Source: Platerodrilus igneus
Lineage: Eukaryota > Arthropoda > Insecta > Coleoptera > Lycidae
DNA: 64,000 nt
Direction: 5' to 3'
Assembly: GCA_036346225.1 (NCBI GenBank)
Contig: JARFIW010000999.1
Coordinates: 4,943,001-5,007,000 of the forward strand
The translations under genes and the position numbers were made by a program. Under the pieces are notes generated by a model. It did no database searches and was not told the origin of the DNA. It saw only the letters and a list, made by a program, of their open reading frames with translations. Of the stretch, positions 1 to 11,908 are shown one piece after another. Numbering within the stretch: the stretch's first letter is position 1; each line of letters begins with the position of its first letter.

Positions 1-590
1 GACATAAATTGAAGGTTACTTTGATTTATTGATGTTTGAAATATTTGGTTTGAGTACACTAAGCAAAAATTTTTAAAGTTTAAAAGAATGATTGCCTTCA
101 ATTTGTGTTGCGACCTGTGATCGACTTTCCTTAGGTAGCCAATACGCTTAACGTGAAATCAGATGATTAATTTTTTTTGTGAATTTTATATAAATTCAAT
201 AATTTGGGAATTGGAAAACATTTTTTAACATGTTTCTATTTATTCACCAATAAAAATTAATCAGCTGATTTCACGTTAAGCATATTGGCTACCTAAGGAA
301 AGTCGATCACAGGTCGCAACACAAATTGAAGGTAATCATTCTTTTAAACTTTAAAATTTTTGCTTAGTGTACTCAAACCAAATATTTCAAACATCAATAA
401 ATCAAAGTAACCTTCAATTTATGTCATAAATGTCAAACTTGAAGTTTTTATTATTTTGACAACGATCCTAGGTCATGGATTGAAACGTAAATAAAGATAA
501 TTTTTAAAAACTATGAGTGGTTTAATTTCAAAGAAGATTAAGAAGAATGCTAAACAAACCACAACAAACATACAGGGAGTATTTATAGTT
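1..590. mobile_element. Penelope-like element A (PLE-A), inverted pair of 3' ends
   Basis: The segment reads nearly the same on both strands around a centre near 245: 1-170 is the reverse complement of about 265-425. The right half continues to about 590 and ends in a stretch also found at the outer end of the complete PLE-A copy at 55,907. It contains only 3' untranslated sequence, so both copies are heavily 5'-truncated and joined head to head with 3' ends outward. The left end runs off the window. Identification as Penelope-like rests on the homologous copy at 55,907-59,923, which carries reverse transcriptase and GIY-YIG coding sequence. Confidence 0.8.
451..494 (+). ncRNA. Hammerhead-like terminal fold, PLE-A copy 1
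   Basis: In order: stem I 5' strand UUAUU (451-455), box UUGACAAC (456-463), stem II GAUCC/GGAUU, GAAA (482-485), CG, U, A, then stem I 3' strand AAUAA (490-494). This is hammerhead ribozyme topology with minimal helix III. The box departs from the active consensus CUGANGA, so activity is doubtful. Stem II has one G-U pair in this copy. Confidence 0.45.
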
Positions 591-2000
591 CATTCACGTC
601 AACATTGTGATAAGAAAATATTGATCTAGTATGACCGTCCTTCAACTTTACTAGAATAGTTGGATTTAATGAAATGTTCTGCAAGGAAACAGTATGTTTA
701 AATTTTAAAGAAACGTTCTACAAAGTATGCAGAAATTTTACGGTTTGGATCTAAAGTTCGATAATTAATAGAAATGGTCTTTTTGAAATTGCAAGTACGA
801 AATTACAAGTAATTATGTGGACAACTACATGATGGTAATTATTTTGGTAACGATCTACACATAGTAGAACCTCTAAGTTTTGTATTGGATTTTGGTTGGT
901 CCCGTTGGTGCGTATAAGAAAAACGCTTTAAGTTCATATGGCCCGGTACAAGGATCACGCAGCTGATTATGTGCTGAACAACATGTGGAGCCTACGTCAA
1001 TTGTTTGCCCGAGGAACGTATGTATTAACACCTGTTCTAACATGCTGTAGCACCATCACATAAACAACATCTGTTGAAACGAGGTAAGAGATTTGTATTA
1101 TTCTTGTATTATTTGAGTTACATTTTGTAACGAAAGCAACACTTAAAGTTTTTGATATTTCTTTTGAATTCATAATCCTACTTCAGGGTAGATAAAATTT
1201 GTATTATCTTTTCTTAAACATAAATTTATACATACAATTTTTATGAAGAAACAACGTTTAATTAAAGAATCAACATTTAATTTTCTTAATTAATTGTTTT
1301 ATTCTGAACAAGTAAATTCAGAAATAGAGTAATCAGGTATATGAACAAATGGCATAAAGTGGTAACCCCGATTTAACAAGAAGCTTTAATAGCCTCTTCA
1401 GAATTTGAAGCATAAAATCTGTGTTCATAATATTGTGTGCATAATTAATCTTTTGTTTTTTTATATGAGGTAACAAGAGAATACCTCTTGTGTCCTCACT
1501 TTTGTTGAATTAATTAAATTTTCATTCCTCTCTAAGGACTTCCAAGTCCCCCTTAGGGAAACCCTGTGTTTAAAACTTAATGACTTGGTGGCGCCCTCCC
1601 TAAACCCCTGTTTTGATAAGAATCAAGCCCTAGTAAGAGAATAATGTTTTGTAAAAAGAACCACGACCAATCTTCATAAGCTCTACCCAAGGAATAGACC
1701 CCTAGCATAGTCGGAAGATATTTGCGTTCCATCATTTTAAGGAAATCTTTCCTTAAAGTTCACTGGTTCCATTTGGGGATATTAGAGAACCCACGGGTTA
1801 CTTTAATTAACCAATCAACCCCAACAGTAAGTTTCCATTACGTTTTACTGTTGTGATATGTTTTTACGGATACTCTAATATTTTTTTATTTCAGCTAGTG
1901 ATACCACGTTTGTACTTTCCAACCGCAATCTTCACTAGTGCCTAGCTGACTCATCATTTTTGTTGTCACGGGTTTCATCGTAACATAATTTCTGGCGCCT
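591..2000. other. No gene seen
   Basis: AT-rich sequence without a coding segment I recognise. A local GC-richer patch at 1,530-1,620 contains a GTGGCGCCCTC string, and 1,990-2,000 contains TGGCGCCTAAC. Both resemble LTR-element primer-binding sites but have no adjoining LTR or plus-strand gag that I can show. Confidence 0.5.
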
Positions 2001-2079
2001 AACTTTTAAAGAATTTTTACAAGCAGAACAGTTGGTCCGGGTAACTCCCTTCCAACCACAATGGGGTCGATACAGTATG

Positions 2080-2895
2080 GCAAAACATGCCCAGGTTGTT
2101 ACAATTGAAACGAATTATTGACCTCGTTAGTAGCAGAAACAGAAGGAGGGCAGTAACAAAGAAAGGGTTTGGTCTAGTGGTGGTGGTTGAACGAGTCGTA
2201 GTAGTCCAATCCTGAAAACCAGAAGGATTATCAGTCATGGCAACTTCAAAAGCAAAATCTGATTCCAGCATTTATCTCGACCCAAAACTCCTTCCGCTCT
2301 AATTGTAGGCATACCTTCTCTAATTCTCGTAGCGAATGCACTGTATGTAACTGTGTGAGATAGAATGGGGATAAATTCTAAGAAACAATGTCCAGTTGTA
2401 TATCCTTGAATATACTACCATGATGCCAAAACATTGCAGTCATGCCCAATAAATTTTCAACAATACTCTGAAACGGATTTTAGGTTCTCTTCAAAACGTC
2501 GTTAGTCTTCGTTTGTAATCAGGCAGCATGAAATGTTGTACCAGCAAGCTGGGCAACGGTTGGCAAACAGAAAACCAGTAGCAGTTACTACGATCCAAAG
2601 TAACAACTTCGATTCACAAGTCTATAGCAGACTTGAACAATTCCAATTTGGACACTTGCCTTGTCCTTTGAAGTTCTTCAATTCTTTCTAGACAAGTACG
2701 AACAGAAATGTATTAGGATTACCAGAAAATTTCAGACTTCGCAGATGGCCATAATTGGAGGTAGGAAGTACAGTAGTTGATACTGAAGTTTTTTGTTGCT
2801 CCGCTTTGGTGGCTATATTTGTATAATGTCTTTCCATATGAACTCCCAAGGTACTAACCCGTTTAAGAACAATGGATGTTGACGCCATCAAGGTA
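2080..2895 (-). pseudogene. Decayed gag-like fragment of an LTR retrotransposon
   Basis: Reading the minus strand from about 2,890 down gives a gag-like string ending in LKFSGNPNTF, a motif of the type seen at the start of the capsid region in arthropod Ty3/BEL Gag proteins. After a frameshift near 2,700 the sequence continues with ERIEELQRTRQVSKLELFKS and AIDL, matching the conserved helix that follows in such Gags. Downstream the frame is broken repeatedly, and no protease or polymerase is visible. I infer a long-dead gag fragment; the family cannot be fixed. Confidence 0.4.
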
Positions 2896-3062
2896 ATTTT
2901 AGTTAAAATAGAAATTCTAACATTTGTTATATCTAGTTGATAACTCGCAGATGTTGAAAGTTAAGTTACATATTTAATTGCTGTTCGTAGTTTGCTTTGA
3001 AAGGTGTTGTTTCCAATATATAAGTAAAACTTGTGTCGCCGTTCCAATATCAGCAGCCACCT

Positions 3063-3765
3063 TGTTACGTGCCAATTTGGCACTAGACATTCCTTAGTTT
3101 AATTTTGATGTGCGTTAGTTTCGTGCCTTAAATTTGAAAGACTTGGCGTGTATTTACGTTACGCCAAAGTGCGTTTGCGCCAGATCGTGCTGACGGGAGT
3201 AGGAAAAAGAGTGGGGAAGTTTCCGAGAGACGCGGTAACGTGGCTTTTTGCCTTTAACTTCCAGAAGAGTGGTTTGGTTTAGGTATCGTATCGTATCGTT
3301 ATCTTTATTTATGTAGATTTCCTCGCCTTATCTGATTGTCATCCCTATACCTGCTCCTTATTCGTTCCCTACATAGGTAGAAGGTAATTTGCAAGCAGCC
3401 TGCCCGAACCGCAGTCTACGACCCTACCACGAACGAGTCCAGGGAGCCCCGCTAGCAGTTAGCCGGAGCAGACACCATCTTTAAATAATCCAGAAGGTGG
3501 TCCTACCAGCCCCGATGGACGTTGCAGACGCCATCTTTAACTCACTCTGTAGGAAGCTGGGCCTATTCATGTGAGCATTAAATTATCACGAATTGTCGCG
3601 AATTTGATATTTATTCCGTCATTTATGCTTATTAATTTGCATATTGTGTGACGTCATTGACAGATATGCGCGTTAATTTCCAGTTATTGGATTAGCGTTA
3701 CCAACTGCCTTTTGCGTCGCATATACCGCGCCGACGGTTATGTAAGAATTGTTGTATAAATGTAA
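3063..3765 (+). mobile_element. Partial LTR, same family as 22,081-22,911
   Basis: Starts with TGTTACGTGCCAATTTGGCA, containing a GTGCCAATTTGGCAC palindrome, and follows the rc of 22,081-22,911 for several hundred bases. Shared landmarks are a GTATCGTATCGT tract, the 'ccctacataggtag' block and the 'gtgacgtcattgacag' block. The far end is missing here. GC content is visibly higher than in the surroundings. Confidence 0.6.
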
Positions 3766-4020
3766 GAACCTGTCGAACTCGTCCGCCGCCACCAATAGCT
3801 ACATTGATTAAGGGTGCCCTTTTTGAATTTAGTAGAAGAGTGGTTTCCTGTTGATCTTCCGCAGTCAATGCTGAATTGGTAAGTACTTTTGTCTTGCACT
3901 TGCTTTATTTATGTATTTGGAACTTCCGCTAAAATTGTTCATTAAAATTAGTTTGTACTACCGCTATCACGCTCAACAATGGATGATTGGTCCCCATCAA
4001 AAGTCGTAAGAGAACCTTAC

Positions 4021-4214
4021 AGCTCTTGGATCGCAATTTCAACAATTTTAAATTCAGACTCAACGGCAGCTTCAACAAAAATGAAGGGAGATTTCTTTTC
4101 ACGCTCCGTAAGGAAAACACTTTGCACGGATCTACGCAGTTCTTCCACAATAGCTTCCGAGTCGAACATGCAAAAATGCAATTCATATATTGTAGTTCGG
4201 TTTTTCGTGGACAG
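4021..4214 (-). other. Coding-like segment ending at a splice donor
   Basis: One minus-strand frame is open for about 64 codons with natural-looking composition; it includes FDSEAIVEELRRSV and FVEAAVESEF. It ends at GAGCT followed by GTAAGG, a good donor sequence. An in-frame stop lies just upstream at 4,215 and no clear acceptor is seen. I do not recognise the product. It could be an exon of an unseen gene or a retroelement fragment. Confidence 0.22.
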
Positions 4215-4260
4215 TCAACATTGATACGCCAGCATACCATTGTCCCCAAAGATATACTGA

Positions 4261-5450
4261 GAATATTAGACTAATCAAAATCAAAGGAAGTAACAAAATA
4301 AAAGAAAAAATGTTTAAAACATATAGCAAACCAAATGAAAATTCTACAACAACAAACTAAAATCACAAAAAAAACTTGTAAACCAAATAAAGGACATTAT
4401 TGAAAGTACCAAACGAAAATATGCCAGGCTACGCTCGAAAATATGCCAGGGTACACTCGAAATACAAAACCCAAAACAGCAAGAAATTAAATAAAAAAAG
4501 ATTAATGGAAACCAACTATAAGATACCCGAAGTAAATCAAAACCAAAGAAAAAACAATATAATTCAGTATAGGAGTAGAAAAGAATATGAGGCACCAGCG
4601 TTTTCAACATTCTAGAATTATCAGCGTAAACACAATTTTGAAAATCTAGGGTAAAAAGAAAATCATCCAGAATTTCTATAGAACAACCGAAAGAAAAATA
4701 CTGGAATTAAAATAAACAAAAAAAATTAAACGGGTTTAATGGAACATAATATTAGGGCAAAATGCCAAATTTTTAAAATCGTGGTTCCATGTTTAATATG
4801 TCAGAAATTATGTTGTAAAACCCGCAAGAATAAACCGGATAGGCATAGTAGGAGCTTGGGATGGAGAGTAATAGAAATACGATACCACAAACTGAAATAA
4901 AACAATATTAAAGTACTTGTAAAAACAAATATAACACGACAGAACGTGAGTCTGTCCAATAAAAGTAACATAACGAAATAAACAAAAAAATATCATGGTT
5001 CTAGTAATTTCTTTCATTTAGAAAATTACTGCAGCTGTAAAGTTTTCAGTAACAGCAATTTATCAATAAGAGTGGTATAATGCAAGTTCACAATAAAACG
5101 CAGCGATCTTTGGTGTGTCTGTTATAACATAAGCTACTACAAACACTAATAGCTAGCACACCACCTACGCAATTAGCACAAAAGTATAATTTAAACAATA
5201 CTAGTCTATCAGCCTTGATTACAATCAGGAAACTACAAATCTGTTAAAATTGGAACTATTATGAACTATAAACCTCAATTGTTATGGGTAAAAGTGGCGT
5301 TAAATTTTGCTTAAAAGGAAAAGATATTTTTCGTCCTCAAAAATATCGAAACATGTTTCATATTAATGTTACTATAGACCTTACTTTATGCCTGAGCTAA
5401 ATTGTTAAAAAAGTTATTTCTCAACAAATACTGTTTAATCACTGTGTTAA
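4261..5450. other. No gene seen
   Basis: A-rich, low-complexity sequence. The open frames here consist of runs of K, N, I and F and look fortuitous. Confidence 0.5.
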
Positions 5451-5642
5451 TTAATATACTGTTACTGCATATCCTGAAAACATTGGCATGAAGTATGTGT
5501 GATATTTTTCGTAAGTAAATTTCACAGAAAATAGAATCTGCACTTGCATAATTCCTGAGAATATATTCTGACCCAGTAATGGAGTTCCTATGAGAATTCG
5601 GGAAGTCACTTGTGATTCATATGATGTCACCGTTGATCGCAT
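5451..5642 (-). CDS. Unrecognised small ORF
   Basis: A 63-codon minus-strand frame with balanced composition, for example TSRILIGTPLLGQNIFSG. No domain is recognised. It might be the last exon of a minus-strand gene together with the candidate exon at 6,334-6,446, but no acceptor directly before it supports that. It may equally be chance. Confidence 0.15.
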   Translation of the reverse strand: MRSTVTSYESQVTSRILIGTPLLGQNIFSGIMQVQILFSVKFTYEKYHTYFMPMFSGYAVTVY

Positions 5643-6333
5643 TTATGACAAAAATAATAAAAACACTTTATTTCTCTGCCAAATTATATACTCACATGTA
5701 AAAGGATATACAATCCAAACTTAATCGTATAATTTAATTATAGGATAAAATTTAATTCTAAAATAAAAGAGCTATACCAAAATATGTTAGTGAGTCTTCA
5801 TCACCATGCATACATACCATAGTTACACCAGAAGGAATGTTTTAAAAAAGTATTTATGTAACTGGCTCATAAAATTCTTCAAAAAATGTTACTAAAGAAT
5901 AAGTATGTATTCATTTCTAAAACACAAAGGAAGGTGAAACAATGCCAATGATGATTTAACATCAATTTTAGATAACGGCCTTCTTTCAAACTTGAATACA
6001 AAACAAGTGTTAAATAGAGGACCTACAATATCAACGAGTAACCAAATGTGGTTTGATGAATGGAAGCCAAACTTTAAATAGTGAAATAACACACAGTAAC
6101 ATGTGTTGCATAGTTTAGAAGTATTATGAATCTAGAATAAACAAAAATAGTAATTGAAGCACTTATTTACAATTCTGCAAGAAAATTTGTAGTATGGAAA
6201 TTGAATGTAACATCTTTCTAATCATGTATTATAACGTTTGACTGTAATTATAATAATTCTAAATTAAGATGAACTAAAAATTTCAAGTCGAAACACTGAA
6301 TCTGAGATGGTTGTCAAAGAAAATACAACTCAC

Positions 6334-6446
6334 CTCTATATTCACAAAGGCCACGAAAAAGTTGTAATTTAATCCATTTAAAATAACAACCTTTGGAATC
6401 TTTCTGACTAACTTGGAACTCTAACTTCCGCGGTTGTTTCAAGAAA
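6334..6446 (-). other. Candidate minus-strand exon
   Basis: On the minus strand a pyrimidine-rich stretch ends in CGATAG at 6,447, followed by about 37 open codons (including QPRKLEFQVSQKDSKG). It ends exactly at GAATATAGAG with donor GTGAGT. No protein family is recognised. The splice-site pair and the Cys- and Trp-containing composition are the only support. Confidence 0.25.
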
Positions 6447-7044
6447 CTATCGAGGGGGGTGTATTAACAAATAATATCAAGGTGCCACTACTTTGTTAAT
6501 TTTTATTTCTAACGAGAAAGCACTAATTGGAAAAAGGAGAAACCACTTAGTGTATCAACGCTTCTGAGCACACACGCTCTGTTGTCACATACCTAACCTA
6601 GTACCTGCAAGAAAAGGTTATATATATTTAAGTCACACGGGACCGTTATTTGTGCCCCTAGATAACTCAACAGAAATATGAAAGATATACCACTGTCCGC
6701 AGCTATATAGACCTAAATTGCATACACCTACTTGAACTGTAAATACGGTTAAAATTGGATTGATATTTTCATGCTAGGTTCAGTACCTTTTAGATAAAAT
6801 TTTAAGATCGATAATTTCTCACTCATGAATACCTTGTGTCGTTTAGGACACCATTAATAAGTGTTAATACTAGACTATTTACATTTATTATAACTGAAAT
6901 TTTATCGATACAATTTTAGTTGATCTTTAAATGTTGTAGTCGCCCTTAGTTAAATTTCAGGCCTTTAAAAAATTTTATTTACATTTTTATATTATATCGT
7001 AGAGAGCAGATCTGATATCTTCTATTTACATTACATTTGATTTT

Positions 7045-7315
7045 CCAATGCTCCACCCGAAGGTAATACATTGGCCAGGAAGCGAGGTTTTTTTTACCTG
7101 GAAAATTTGGAATTTTGCCGAACCCTTGCTGCTCCAAGCAAGATAGGGATCTTTAACGTGCGTGACAACACTCACACACGAGGGTATCTTTTTGTGAAAA
7201 ATGTTCGCCTAACATTTTTCAAGCGGACCGTGTCGGGATTCGAACCCGGGACCTTGGGCGTACTAGTCACACACACCACTACGCCACCACGGAGTCGCCT
7301 TCTGTTTACACCAGA
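7045..7315 (-). mobile_element. tRNA-derived SINE with 10-bp target duplication
   Basis: On the minus strand the 5' part contains an RNA polymerase III A box (TGGCGTAGTGG, complement of 7,276-7,286) and a perfect B box (GGTTCGAATCC, complement of 7,236-7,246) with tRNA-like spacing. A non-tRNA body follows, running to about 7,045. The element is bounded by ATTTGATTTT at 7,035-7,044 and the identical ATTTGATTTT at 7,316-7,325, a typical LINE-mediated duplication. The tRNA-like part does not fold as a functional tRNA that I can assign. Confidence 0.85.
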
Positions 7316-7325
7316 ATTTGATTTT

Positions 7326-8945
7326 ATATTAATATGATACATAAAATTAACGTAATCAATGATTAATCAAATTAAATGTTTATTTAATCTCTACTGAGCA
7401 TTTATTCAACCCTCTAGTCTAACACGTTGAATCTTTGATTAAACTACTCTTATTTAAAAATGAAATTTTTATACTACAAAAGTAAAATCGTTGGACTTGG
7501 ACAGCAGGGGACATTTTTATTATCTAGAGATTCACCATCTGTTTTGCTACGTCATGAAATGTGGCAGACCTTGAAGTACTTACGAACCAAATAACAGCCG
7601 TATCCTATTAGGGCCTTTTAGCATCAATGTCGGATTTTAACGACGAAGGTAGAAGGGGTGTTCAGACAGGTGCTAACCAATGACATTGATAACCACTTCA
7701 AAAGATGTGAGTAGGAATTTTTTATCCAAATCACCGCCAAGTTATGCCTTCGCAGAAGTGCCATCATAGAAATTTTCTTACGACAAACCATCATTTACAG
7801 TTTGAAGCATATTTTAAATGTGCCTTCCAGTTGTAAAAAATTACTTTATTAGCGGTAAAGATTACAAAATTTCATAGTCTAAATTAATTTGATTTAATTG
7901 GATATAACTTAAAATAACTTCACACAACTTCGTATAACAGCGCTGCAAGGTAACAGGAGGATTAGACGGAATATTTAAATAATAATATACAAACCATTGG
8001 TTAACATCACCACAGGTCTTTCTACACCATTTAGGAGGTCGCAAACTCAATGTGATTCTCCAATCCCCTGCCCTAGAAGTCTGGAAAGACATCCTCGTTC
8101 TTCGACAGATAAGAAGCGACTGACCAGTTTTGAACGTTGCAGCTCGGTGTCGCGTATTGAAACCAACCACATCAGGCGTGACCTTGTATCGAAAACTACA
8201 GGATTTCTAGATTAACTTTTTAACTTGAGCACAAAACTAATCGTACTCGGAAGTTTTTCTAAAACGAAACTTTGTTTATGAGGGACAAAAATATACCGGT
8301 TACTTTATAATTATAGGATTAAATATTTTACCAAAACGAAAATTTATGGGAATAAAAATAATTCCAAGTCAAAAGTAATCAAATAAAAGGGTTCTAGAAA
8401 ATAAACATACTTCAGTATGAGACATAATACATTCCCCATTTAATATTAAAAGTTGGGGAGGTGAATGGGTTTGGCTTTTGACAGATGTGTATATTGGAAA
8501 AATTGTACCCTTTCATTTAAAAATCAAACTGTTTCAGATTTTTTTAAAACCTAATAATTATTGCCAAAGATGAGTTTTCAGTGGCCCACTCTGTAATAAC
8601 TGTACATTGTATCACTTGTCAATAACAGTTGACTGTGTTATGTTAAATATTAATGTGAAAGTGCTTCCATCACTAATTCAGAACATGTAGACTCGCATGC
8701 CCAATTAAGTTGGATTATTGTTTGTCACAAGGTAGCGGTGTCAAGAAAACATTTCTAGACTAACAAATTTGCTTGCCGCATCAAGCTAAGGTAACTGATC
8801 TGAATTAATTGAGCATGCGGGTCTGTATTTCATACATAGTCATCTACATCCTGTCTTGTGACAACATGTCAACACCATTAGTATTTAATACGACATAGCC
8901 AAAAGATTTAGAAACCAAGTTAAAAACTGTCGTAGTTATCCAGGG
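7326..8945. other. No gene recognised; imperfect inverted repeat
   Basis: The stretch 8,010-8,200 is GC-richer and open in two opposing frames, but neither reads as a known protein. Around 8,691-8,865 several blocks repeat in inverse order: GACTCGCATGC with GCATGCGGGTC, and TTGTCACAAGG with CTTGTGACAA. This suggests a decayed palindromic repeat. Confidence 0.35.
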
Positions 8946-8949
8946 GCTG

Positions 8950-11080
8950 ACATAAATAGCGATCATAACTTTGTTAAAATGAAGTGTAAACTAAAATTCA
9001 AAAAATTGAGAAAGGTTAAAAGAGAGGGATGGGATCTAGGTAAGCTTAATGATAGTATGGTAAAAGAGGAATATAAACAAGTATTAGATAATAAGAGCAA
9101 AGAGATAGCTGTAGGAGGGAACGTAGAAAATAGATGGAAAGAAATAAAACTGACTGTACATGATGCAGCAACACAGACTATAGGTAAGAAAAAAATAGAA
9201 GCGAGAAAACCCTAGGTAACAAAGGAAATATTAGATTTAATAGAGAATAGAAGAAAGCTTAAACCTTTCAGAGAAGTGGATAGTGAAAGTAAGCAAAAAT
9301 ATAATAGAGTTAGAAATAAGATAGTACATGAGTGTAGAAAAGCTAGAAATAAATGGATGGAGGAGAATTGTAAGGGAATACAAGATGATTTGAGAGTAGG
9401 TAAGACAGACAGGGCTTACAGTGCAGTTAAAAAGTTTTTTGGGGAAGATAGGAAAAAATATAATGGTATTAGAGACGAGAATAATGAGCTTCTAATAAAT
9501 AAAGTTGAGGTAGCAGAAAGATGGAAAATATATTTAGAATATTTATATAAGGGAGACTATATGGATGAGTTAGAAAACGACCAAGAAGAGGATGTAGAAA
9601 TAGGGTTCTCAATATTAAGAGAGGAATTTGTTAGAGCTGTTCGGAATCTTAGAATAAATAAAGCGCCAGGGATAGACGATATTCCCGCAGAATTAATAAA
9701 ATATGCAAGTCAGAAAACTTTAGATAGATTATATGAACTAGTAAAAGTAATATATGACACAGGTGAGGTTCCAATAGATTTCGAAAAAAATATTATTATT
9801 CCAATCCCAAAAAAGTCAGGAGCTGATAGGTGTGAGAATTTTAGAACGGTTGGTTTAACTACTCATGCTTCCAAAATACTAACAATAATAATTAAAAATA
9901 GAGTAGAAGCTTTGACTGAGAATTATTTAGGCGAAGACCAATATGGTTTTCGTAAAGACAGAGGGACTAGAGAACCGATACTAATGATTAGGGTAATTAT
10001 CGAAAAAGGTTACAAAAAATAAAAAGACTCATTTGCGTTTGTAGATTTAGAAAAAGCATTTGATAGGGTCAATTGGATTGTTATGTTCAGGGTTTTGCAA
10101 AAAATAGGAATCTCTCATAGGGATAGAATAATTATTTACAGTCTATATAAAAACCAAAGCGTAGTAATTAGATTTGATGAAGTAGAAAAGGAAGCCAAGA
10201 TTAGAAATGGTGTTAGACAGGGTTGTATACTGTCTCCCTTGATTTTTATGTTTATATTGAGGAAGCTTTAAACTTAGCTAGAGAGAGAAAACAGATAGGT
10301 ATTAGTGTACAGGGACAGAAAATAGACATGTTATGTTTTGCAGATGATATAGCCATTATAGCAGAGTCTAGAAAAGAGTTAGGAAAGTTTTTAAATACAT
10401 TAGATGAGATACTACGGAGTTACTATAGTATGAAAATTAACTCAGTAAAGACAAAGATAATGACAAGTGAGTTACAGCCTAGTTCTAAACCAAAATTAAA
10501 AATAGGTAATACCGAGTTAGAGGAGGTGGATGAATTTTGCTATTTAGGTAGTATAATTACAAAAGATGGACGTAGCAGAAGGGATATAGTAGCTAGAATA
10601 GCTCAAGCTAGAAAAATGTTTTTAAAAAAGAAAAACTTACTAATAGCTAATAGTATTAGTTTAGATAATAGAAAAAGTTTCTTAAAGTCGTACGTATGGA
10701 GCGTTCTACTATACGGTAGTGAGACTTGGACAATTAAAGAAGTAGATAAGAAAAAGATAGAAGCTTTTGAAACTTGGTGTTATAGGAGAATGTTAAAGAT
10801 TAGTTGGACAGATAGAGTAACAAATGAGAAAATTTATAGAAGGATAGGTGAGGAACCCTTTATGTGGAAACGATTAAAGGTCAGGAAAGATAGAATGATA
10901 GGGCACCAATTAAGACACGAGGGACTAGGGTCTTAGATTATAGACTACCAAATAAAAATAGAGTAGGAAGACAAAGCTATATCAGTCAAATTATTAGAGA
11001 TTTAGGTTTTGAAGGGTATGTAGACCTCTTTAGACTAGCTCAGAATAGAAAAGAATTTAGAGCTGCGTCAAACCGACTTT
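8950..11080 (+). pseudogene. 5'-truncated LINE: endonuclease end and reverse transcriptase
   Basis: A non-LTR retrotransposon ORF in several broken frames. It begins at DINSDHNFVK, the SDH motif near the end of an apurinic-type endonuclease, so the 5' part is missing. Then come a basic linker, RT fingers (PIPKKSGADRCENFR, GFRKDRGTREP), the palm strand FVDLEKAFDRV, GVRQGCILSPL, and the catalytic FADDIAII at about 10,335-10,360. The C-terminal ETWCYRRMLKISWTDRV and FRAASNRL blocks follow. In-frame stops at about 9,213 and 10,021 and frameshifts near 10,255 and 10,935 make it non-functional. The clade is uncertain; the architecture suits an RTE/CR1-like arthropod LINE. Confidence 0.85.
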
Positions 11081-11130
11081 AAGTAAGTTCGAAAACAAAA
11101 CAAAAAGAAAAATAAATCAGTTAACTAAAT

Positions 11131-11311
11131 GTCACCAGGACATGATTCACAATTGGTTAGCGGTGTGGCATGTTGGTAGCGTTTCGTTGCTTAAGCCTTA
11201 CCATAACATATAATTTAATAAACGTCACCATGGCATAACTCACAATTAGGTAGCGGTCTGGCATGTTGGCAGCGATTCGCTGCTTAAGTCTTACCATAAC
11301 ATATAATTTAA
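11131..11311 (+). repeat. Two tandem copies of a 93-bp unit
   Basis: The block starting GTCACCAGGACATG at 11,131 is repeated from 11,224 with a few substitutions. Both copies contain 'ggcatgttgg' and end in 'taccataacatataattta'. It lies directly 3' of the LINE ORF and may be its 3' UTR. Confidence 0.85.
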
Positions 11312-11437
11312 CACTTTTCCTTTTTGAAGCGGATAACCAGGTTATATTTCATTTCCTTATAAATGGTAATCATGTAAACATGTTAGAGTTCTTTAACAAC
11401 CATCAGGTTGCTAATATCTATGTAGAGCCAGCTGGAT

Positions 11438-11592
11438 AGGAAAAAGATAGAAGCATATAGGAAGACCTAGACCAAACTATATTAGTCAAATTATTAGAAA
11501 TTTAGGTTGTGAAGGGTATGTAGAGCTTTTAGATTAGCACAGAATAGAAAAGAAGTTAGAGCTGCGTCAAACCGACCTTAAGTAAGGTCGAT
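11438..11592 (+). mobile_element. Second LINE 3'-end fragment
   Basis: Repeats the last about 120 bp of the LINE ORF at 10,955-11,085 (ISQIIR, then ELRAASNRP-type ending, 'gctgcgtcaaaccgac'). It has a frame break and is followed by a short AATGATGAATGAATGA tail, indicating a separate truncated insertion. Confidence 0.7.
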
Positions 11593-11908
11593 AACAAAAT
11601 GATGAATGAATGAGCCAAAACCAGGAATACATTATAAATCAATTTTCGAAATGGCAATATGCATTTTTGATTATCACCTTTTATTAACTAAAATATTATT
11701 CTTTTGTTTTGATTTGTCCTTGCCAAATTAGGGAAACTGTATAACATTTCCAATTGTAAACTTCTGACAAGCATCAACTACTACACATGGTTTTATCTGA
11801 GATTATTTAGATTTTGGATTCTCCAGCGATTTGCCACTTTTGTGCTTAGGAATAATCCTGTCTACAGAGGCTAAATACAAAAGTGAAATACAAAAACTTA
11901 TGGTAAGA

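Noticed and set aside
1990..2000. TGGCGCCTAAC as primer-binding site of a plus-strand LTR element
   Set aside because: No LTR copy and no plus-strand gag nearby; the adjacent gag-like fragment runs on the opposite strand.
7215..7300. Functional tRNA gene
   Set aside because: Boxes are present but the arms do not form a convincing cloverleaf, and a SINE body with target duplications follows.
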